From NCBI GenBank assembly GCA_021851785.1, contig JAJZBV010000001.1, positions 206,325-270,324 of the forward strand: a stretch of 64,000 nucleotides of DNA. The letters run 5' to 3'. Shown one piece after another: positions 59,945 to 64,000 of this stretch (within the stretch, counting starts at the first letter, position 1; each line of letters begins with the position of its first letter). Source of the DNA: Pseudomonadota bacterium. Its GTDB lineage: Bacteria; Pseudomonadota; Alphaproteobacteria; Acetobacterales; Acetobacteraceae. The notes beneath the pieces are model-generated. The model was not told the origin of the DNA and searched no databases. It saw nothing but the letters and a program-made list of their open reading frames with translations. The position numbers were made by a program, and so were the translations under genes.

Positions 59945-60085
59945 ATGGGCAAGGGCGACAAACAGCGCGGCAACCGCGAGGCCAAGAAGCCGAAGGCGAA
60001 CAAGAAGGTCGCGCCGGTGAGTTCGACGTTCCTGAAACCGCGGCCGGAGGCTCCGAAACCGGGCGCCAAGCCGGCGCCGAAATAG
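59945..60085 (+). CDS. Small basic conserved protein
   Basis: A 46-residue, Lys/Pro-rich protein beginning MGKGDKQRGNREAKKPKANKK, a start widely conserved among tiny alphaproteobacterial proteins of unknown function; the end (KPRPEAPKPGAKPAPK) is low complexity. I chose the ATG at 59945, preceded by AAGGACCAAGGGAC, instead of the longer ORF. It is probably disordered; function unknown. Confidence 0.7.
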   Translation: MGKGDKQRGNREAKKPKANKKVAPVSSTFLKPRPEAPKPGAKPAPK

Positions 60086-60153
60086 GCGGGGCGGCGAAAC
60101 CGGAGTGTTCATAACCCCCGGCCCGACCACCCGCACCTCGGCGCCCGATGGGA

Positions 60154-61233
60154 TCAGGCCGCTTGTTTGCCAGGGAAGACGATGGCGATGAACCGGGTAA
60201 TTCCGCGCCGCCATGCGTTTTTCCGCCGCTCCGTCACGGAGGCGACAACGAACACCAGGGCCAGGGTTCCGCCCAGAATGACGGCCCGCGTGGCGGCGGC
60301 GGTGGGCGGCCAGGGAACGACGGTGGTGAGGAACTGGCTGATCGGCAAATGGAGAAGGTAAAGCGTGAAGGTGGCGCCGGCGAGCCAGCGGATCGGCCGC
60401 GCGAAGGGAGCAAGCAGTGGACCGAGCCAATCGGCGGCGGCATGGAACCCGATCAGGTTGATGGCGAAGAGAAAGGCCACGAGGAAATCCTGTGGCAATT
60501 CCTCCCGCCGGAGGGCGGCGAAAAGTGGCGTCATCCAGCGCCCATTATCCTGCGCCCAGAGTTCATAGCCGATCCATAGCGCCAGCGAGCCGGCCCAGAG
60601 CGCCAAGCCGCCGGCGCAGGTGATCTTTCGGCGCGCGCAGACATTGTATGCCGCGACGCCGAACAGCCAAAGCGGCAGCATCGAGACGATTTTGGGACCG
60701 ACGAATATCAGCAACCCGCCGAGGGCCAGCCAACGCCATTTGCCGGCGTGGAAAAGAAACACACCGAAAATGACATAGTACCAAACCTCGTAGCCCAGCG
60801 ACCAATAGGGAAGATCGGAGCCGGGATCCGCATGCAAGAACCAGATTTGATTGAGGAAGGTAAGGCAGAGAAGATAGGAGAGGGGTTGGCCGGTGCTTTC
60901 ATATCCCCAGCGCGCGCTGTAATAATCGGGGTGGATATGGTGGCCGATACTGTCGAGGACAAAGGTCGCGGCCAAGGCCGGCAGCGCCACCGAATAGATA
61001 CGGGCGGCGCGGCTTATCCCATAGGCGTGGGCGGTGGTTTCCCGCTGATCGGTCGCGTAGCGGATCACGAAGCCGGAAAGGACGAAGAACACCGTCACGG
61101 CGTGAGACATGTAAGGGCCGAATTGCCAGAACAGCCCGCCGGTGAACCGCTGGCCGGACACATGCCCGCCGAAAACGACGAGCGCCGCGATGAAACGCGC
61201 CAAGTCGAGATAGAGCGAGGTTGCGCGATTCAT
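60154..61233 (-). CDS. Acyltransferase 3 family membrane protein (OafA-like)
   Basis: A multi-spanning membrane O-acyltransferase of about 359 residues and some ten hydrophobic helices. The N-terminal motif LYLDLARFIAALVVFGGHVSGQRF carries the conserved His, followed by FFVLSGFVIRYATDQRET and SRAARIYSVALPALAATFV. Such enzymes acetylate surface polysaccharides or lipids. The start at MNRATS (61233) avoids the extra 26 residues of the ORF track. It belongs with the neighbouring polysaccharide genes. Confidence 0.9.
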   Translation of the reverse strand: MNRATSLYLDLARFIAALVVFGGHVSGQRFTGGLFWQFGPYMSHAVTVFFVLSGFVIRYATDQRETTAHAYGISRAARIYSVALPALAATFVLDSIGHHIHPDYYSARWGYESTGQPLSYLLCLTFLNQIWFLHADPGSDLPYWSLGYEVWYYVIFGVFLFHAGKWRWLALGGLLIFVGPKIVSMLPLWLFGVAAYNVCARRKITCAGGLALWAGSLALWIGYELWAQDNGRWMTPLFAALRREELPQDFLVAFLFAINLIGFHAAADWLGPLLAPFARPIRWLAGATFTLYLLHLPISQFLTTVVPWPPTAAATRAVILGGTLALVFVVASVTERRKNAWRRGITRFIAIVFPGKQAA

Positions 61234-61338
61234 CGCGGCACTTTCATACGAGAGCTGATGGTAAAAACGCGAACCAATCTCGCGAGGTCTTAATATCATT
61301 TTTTTGCGCATTGCGCGGCGGAATTTGCATGACGCGCG

Positions 61339-62004
61339 TTACCTACGCCGAAGGCGGGCGCGAAAACCGAATTGGAGATGCCCGATATCACGCGCGCCTC
61401 CCAATGATATTGCCCGAGAAATGACGTAAAAAACCAAATAGGCAAGTTTCCACTTCGACAGGCCAAACTCGATTTTGCCATTGATACCTTGAAATTTTTC
61501 AATTTCAAATCCCGATTGTTTCAGAGCGCGGCGCAGACTTTTCTCGGTAAAAAAACGGAAATGTGTGCGATCCAACGTGCCCCACTCCGTATATTCCCAG
61601 TCTTTTACGATCAGGAGATGGAAAATATTTTTATAATGTCTGACATTAGGAATCGAGCCGACCAAAGCCGCGTCTTCGGTCATATATTCCCGTATTTCTT
61701 TTAGAAATTTCTCATGATCCTCCATATGCTCTATCACATCATTACATATAACAAGATCAAAATAATTTTTTGGTAAATCAGCTTTTACTATATCAAAAGT
61801 CCCTATCAAAATCTTATCGAAAACATTTTTTGCAATGTTTGCGGCCTTGCTATCAGGCTCAATCCCCCATTTTTCTCCAGAGCATTTTATATTTTTAGAG
61901 AATGACCCTTCTCCACAACCAATCTCCAATATCATAGAAATTTCTTGCGGAAGAAATTGAATAATTTCTTTGCGAGATTGATTTCTGTAGCTTTCTTTGG
62001 GCAT
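61339..62004 (-). CDS. Class I SAM-dependent methyltransferase (low-GC)
   Basis: A 221-residue Methyltransf_11/UbiE-like methyltransferase: IILEIGCGEGSFSKNIK-type SAM motif (MILEIGCGEGSF near residue 26), YFDLVICNDVIEHMEDHEKFLKEI near 82, and GSIPNVRHYKNIFHLLIVKDWEYTEWGTLDRTHFRFFTEKSLRRALKQSGF near 115, typical of methyltransferases in O-antigen clusters. The codon use is markedly AT-rich compared with the rest of the window, a sign of transfer. Confidence 0.88.
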   Translation of the reverse strand: MPKESYRNQSRKEIIQFLPQEISMILEIGCGEGSFSKNIKCSGEKWGIEPDSKAANIAKNVFDKILIGTFDIVKADLPKNYFDLVICNDVIEHMEDHEKFLKEIREYMTEDAALVGSIPNVRHYKNIFHLLIVKDWEYTEWGTLDRTHFRFFTEKSLRRALKQSGFEIEKFQGINGKIEFGLSKWKLAYLVFYVISRAISLGGARDIGHLQFGFRARLRRR

Positions 62005-62022
62005 GAATTCCTCGCTGTTTAG

Positions 62023-63123
62023 CTAGAAGTTTTTAATAGTTTCTCGTATTTTTATTAAATAACTATCGCCAGATTTTAAATCTGGCTCCAGGTGATTACC
62101 TTCCGCCCATTCGTTCCATGATTTTAACATAATGATCTTTCTGTCGTCTGGATTTTTTTGAACGGACTCGATGGCGTCTTCTAGCGCCATTTTGAATAAT
62201 TCAGGTGATGAATTTTTAAGAACGAAGCCGTTTTTGCCGGATCTTGGTGTATTATCCCACGCATGAGTGACGCAAGGATAATATTTTTCGGCTATGTCGT
62301 TATATTTTTTTTGTGCGCGAAGCCATTTTTCATACGATTCAATGGTGGGCAGGCCACGCGCCCGCTCAAATTTGTTTTTTAGCCACTTTAATGGTTCTCG
62401 TGGTGAACCCCATGGCCGCAATGCCCAATTAGGTGGTGGTGAGATGGCGTCAAATCCATGACCAAGAGGATTCCATCGGCCGATACCTGACACAGAAACA
62501 AAATGAATGCCTGTCAAACCGGCTTTGATGGCCATATTCTGCCAAAGCTCTATTGTTCTCCGAGGTTCTGGAAGTTTACTCGCTTCATATATAAAAAAAA
62601 TAGGTTTATTATCAACTTTGATATATCTCTCATCAAGAAATGCTGGGAGCAGTGTCGCAAAATGGCGTTGGTGATCGGAGATGCCCGGGTAAGTTTGTTC
62701 GATTAAAATTCTATTGGGCGCTCCATGCCAAACTCCGGTCCAGGTTTGATTGGCCCAACACAAACAAAAGGGGAAATCTGGTTGTTTTGACTGAAGAACC
62801 TCATTAAAGGGTCTTTCAAGAACGCGTTTTCCTGCAAACCAATAATGATAATAACAAAATCCATAAACCCCGTATTCGCGAGCCATTTCCGCCTGAGCGG
62901 CCCGTGTTTCTGGAACGCGTAAGTCATAAAACCCGAGATCAGCGGGCACGTGTGGCTGATAATGGCCACGAAACATGGGTTTTGCTTTTGCCGTATTCGT
63001 CCATTCGGTGAACCCCTTCCCCCACCAAGCATCATTTTCTGGAATTGGATGAAACTGAGGCAAATAATATGCAATCGCCTTTATTTCTGGGGACATGGGG
63101 GATGCTCTCAAATTTTGATTCAA
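62023..63123 (-). CDS. WbsX/glycoside hydrolase family 99-like protein (low-GC)
   Basis: A 366-residue protein with the WbsX-like (GH99-related) pattern: AIAYYLPQFHPIPENDAWWGKGFTEWTNTAKAKPMFRGHYQPHVPADLGFYDLR at the start, YGVYGFCYYHYWFAGKRVLERPFNEVL near residue 90, CLCWANQTWTGVW near 120 and a late SWNEWAEGNHLEPD. Such proteins are common in O-antigen and capsule clusters of unknown exact role. It is AT-rich like the methyltransferase 18 nt downstream, and both probably came in together. Confidence 0.88.
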   Translation of the reverse strand: MNQNLRASPMSPEIKAIAYYLPQFHPIPENDAWWGKGFTEWTNTAKAKPMFRGHYQPHVPADLGFYDLRVPETRAAQAEMAREYGVYGFCYYHYWFAGKRVLERPFNEVLQSKQPDFPFCLCWANQTWTGVWHGAPNRILIEQTYPGISDHQRHFATLLPAFLDERYIKVDNKPIFFIYEASKLPEPRRTIELWQNMAIKAGLTGIHFVSVSGIGRWNPLGHGFDAISPPPNWALRPWGSPREPLKWLKNKFERARGLPTIESYEKWLRAQKKYNDIAEKYYPCVTHAWDNTPRSGKNGFVLKNSSPELFKMALEDAIESVQKNPDDRKIIMLKSWNEWAEGNHLEPDLKSGDSYLIKIRETIKNF

Positions 63124-63260
63124 TGAAGTATAATCAAATGAAGCGGGTGGAACAAGAGATTTGGAATTCAGGAAGCAGAATTACCGACTTTTTGCCATCC
63201 CCGCCGCAAGCCGCCTTCCCCCGCCCGCGCCGGCGGCGAGGGCCGGGGGAAAGTTTTTTG

Positions 63261-63281
63261 GTTCTTTTTTCTAAAAAGAAC
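63261..63281 (-). repeat. Dispersed palindromic element, family A, copy 8
   Basis: On the minus strand GTTCTTTTTAG-AAAAAAGAAC, then CAAAAAACTTTCCCCCGGCCC, starting 11 nt after the stop of the leftward acyltransferase gene. A GC-rich stretch (GCCGGCGG-type) follows in place of the usual palindrome. Confidence 0.78.
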
Positions 63282-63292
63282 TTTCCTTCCGC

Positions 63293-64000
63293 TCATTCGC
63301 TTCCCCCCATCGCCAGGGCGGCGCGGCGGGAGCGGCGGGCCTGGATCAGGTGGCGGCCGAGGGCGATCATCGGGCGTTCGATGGTGTGATAGGTGCAGAA
63401 CGCGCCGAGGCAGGTGGCGCCGGTGACGGCGATCCAGCCGGCGGCGTAGGCCAGGATGGCCGCGACCCCGCTGGTCTGGGTGTGGAACAGCTGCGGAAAC
63501 CGCCCGGGAAGAAGCTCGATCGCTGCGTAGTGGAGGAGATAGGCGCTGAAGCTGATTTTGCCCGCCCAAGCCGCCACCGGGTTGACGAAGAGGTTTTTCG
63601 GCGCGGCGCGCGACAGGGCGAGGACGAAGAGGGCGAGCGGCAGGGCGGCGGCCTGTGCCGTGCCGAGGGTCCAGGCGGTTTCTCCCGCCCATTGCGGAAA
63701 AGACGACCAGGAGAGCGCGAAGAACGCCACCAACGCCGCCGCCGCGAGCGCGCTCGCGCGTCGCGCCGGGATGATGTGCTGGGCCGGGCGGAGGAGGAAG
63801 AACACCACCGTGCCGAGGGCGAAAATCGGCAATTGGTTAGGGAACCAGAAATAGAGGATGTCTTCCACCGCGCGCGTCGAATAGGCGCTGCCCCAGAGAA
63901 GGAATCCCGCCCGGTTGGCGAGGATGGCGAGGATCAGCGCGCCGAGCGTGAACAAAACCGCCCGCCGGAGCGTCGTGATCAGCCCGGCGATGAGCGGGAA
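63293..64000 (-). CDS. Acyltransferase 3 family membrane protein (5' end outside window)
   Basis: The C-terminal 236 or so codons of a membrane acyltransferase like the one at 60.1-61.2 kb: multiple hydrophobic helices (ALGTVVFFLLRPAQ, ALAAAALVAFFALSW) and the family-type ending WAGKISFSAYLLHYAAIELL, AFCTYHTIERPMIALGRHLI. The frame is open to the window edge (FPLIAGLITTLRRAVLFTLG precedes the ORF track's TTG start), so the true start lies beyond base 64000. It probably O-acylates surface glycans. Confidence 0.85.
   Translation of the reverse strand, partial: FPLIAGLITTLRRAVLFTLGALILAILANRAGFLLWGSAYSTRAVEDILYFWFPNQLPIFALGTVVFFLLRPAQHIIPARRASALAAAALVAFFALSWSSFPQWAGETAWTLGTAQAAALPLALFVLALSRAAPKNLFVNPVAAWAGKISFSAYLLHYAAIELLPGRFPQLFHTQTSGVAAILAYAAGWIAVTGATCLGAFCTYHTIERPMIALGRHLIQARRSRRAALAMGGSE

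Noticed and set aside
1-64000. tRNA, rRNA or tmRNA genes
   Set aside because: I scanned by eye for tRNA T-arm patterns and conserved rRNA stretches and found none; tRNAscan-SE and Infernal would settle this.

Overview
This 64 kb window is chromosomal DNA from a GC-rich alphaproteobacterium, most likely of the Acetobacteraceae/Rhodospirillales. The inference rests on codon use, on the hemE/PPSR-type putative origin, on the alphaproteobacterial PhaR/phasin/PHB set, on the HemJ-type haem gene and on the SurA-LptD-KsgA order. Nearly all of it is densely packed core and metabolic genes, many joined by 1-4 nt overlaps. I saw no rRNA, tRNA, CRISPR array or intact transposase.

Layout. 1-4.3 kb: the 3' part of a malic enzyme/phosphotransacetylase fusion, galU and a phosphogluco/phosphomannomutase. 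4.4-7.9 kb: an isoleucine-dioxygenase-like Fe(II)/2OG enzyme, a large MscS channel and a HIG1-like small membrane protein. 8-10.6 kb: etfB-etfA-3-hydroxybutyryl-CoA dehydrogenase. 10.8-14.8 kb: a GAF/EAL phosphodiesterase, a PHB-depolymerase-family esterase, a MITE-like element and a phasin. 15.1-18.1 kb: a D,D-carboxypeptidase, map and radC. 18.1-21.0 kb: a three-gene PQQ alcohol dehydrogenase operon (enzyme, cytochrome c, XoxJ-like binding protein) with lanthanide-type metal ligands. 21.2-25.7 kb: maf and PPSR diverging from hemE-hemH-hemJ across a putative oriC. 25.8-31.4 kb: a DUF6134 protein, an SDR, coaBC, ubiE, mutM, an enoyl-CoA hydratase and rpsT. 31.8-36.4 kb: dnaA, a short PhaC with an overlapping PhaE-like gene, phaR and an XRE regulator.

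36.5-49.7 kb is one long leftward block: paaABCDE (phenylacetyl-CoA epoxidase), ksgA, surA, lptD, lptG, lptF, a GlcD-like flavoprotein and a 3-hydroxyacyl-CoA dehydrogenase. 49.8-55.2 kb holds a 2-hydroxyacid dehydrogenase, two alcohol dehydrogenase/reductase-type genes, a serine-glyoxylate-type aminotransferase and a GST. 55.3-60.1 kb holds an orphan PEP-CTERM protein, a gene remnant next to a GT4 glycosyltransferase, an OtnK-like kinase and a DUF4160/DUF2442 pair. 60.1-64 kb is a surface-polysaccharide patch: two acyltransferases around a low-GC methyltransferase and a WbsX/GH99-like protein.

Two themes run through the window. First, PHB storage is spread over it (phasin, esterase, PhaC, PhaE-like protein, PhaR), and two near-identical palindromes of the CTGC-N3-GCAG type upstream of the phasin and the esterase suggest shared control by PhaR. 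Second, a dispersed two-part palindromic element (an A/T-rich hairpin with GTTC/GAAC or CTTC/GAAG arms, usually followed by a GC-rich palindrome) occurs at eight places. In almost every case it begins 7-18 nt after a stop codon and points in the direction of transcription. This is the most unusual pattern in the window.
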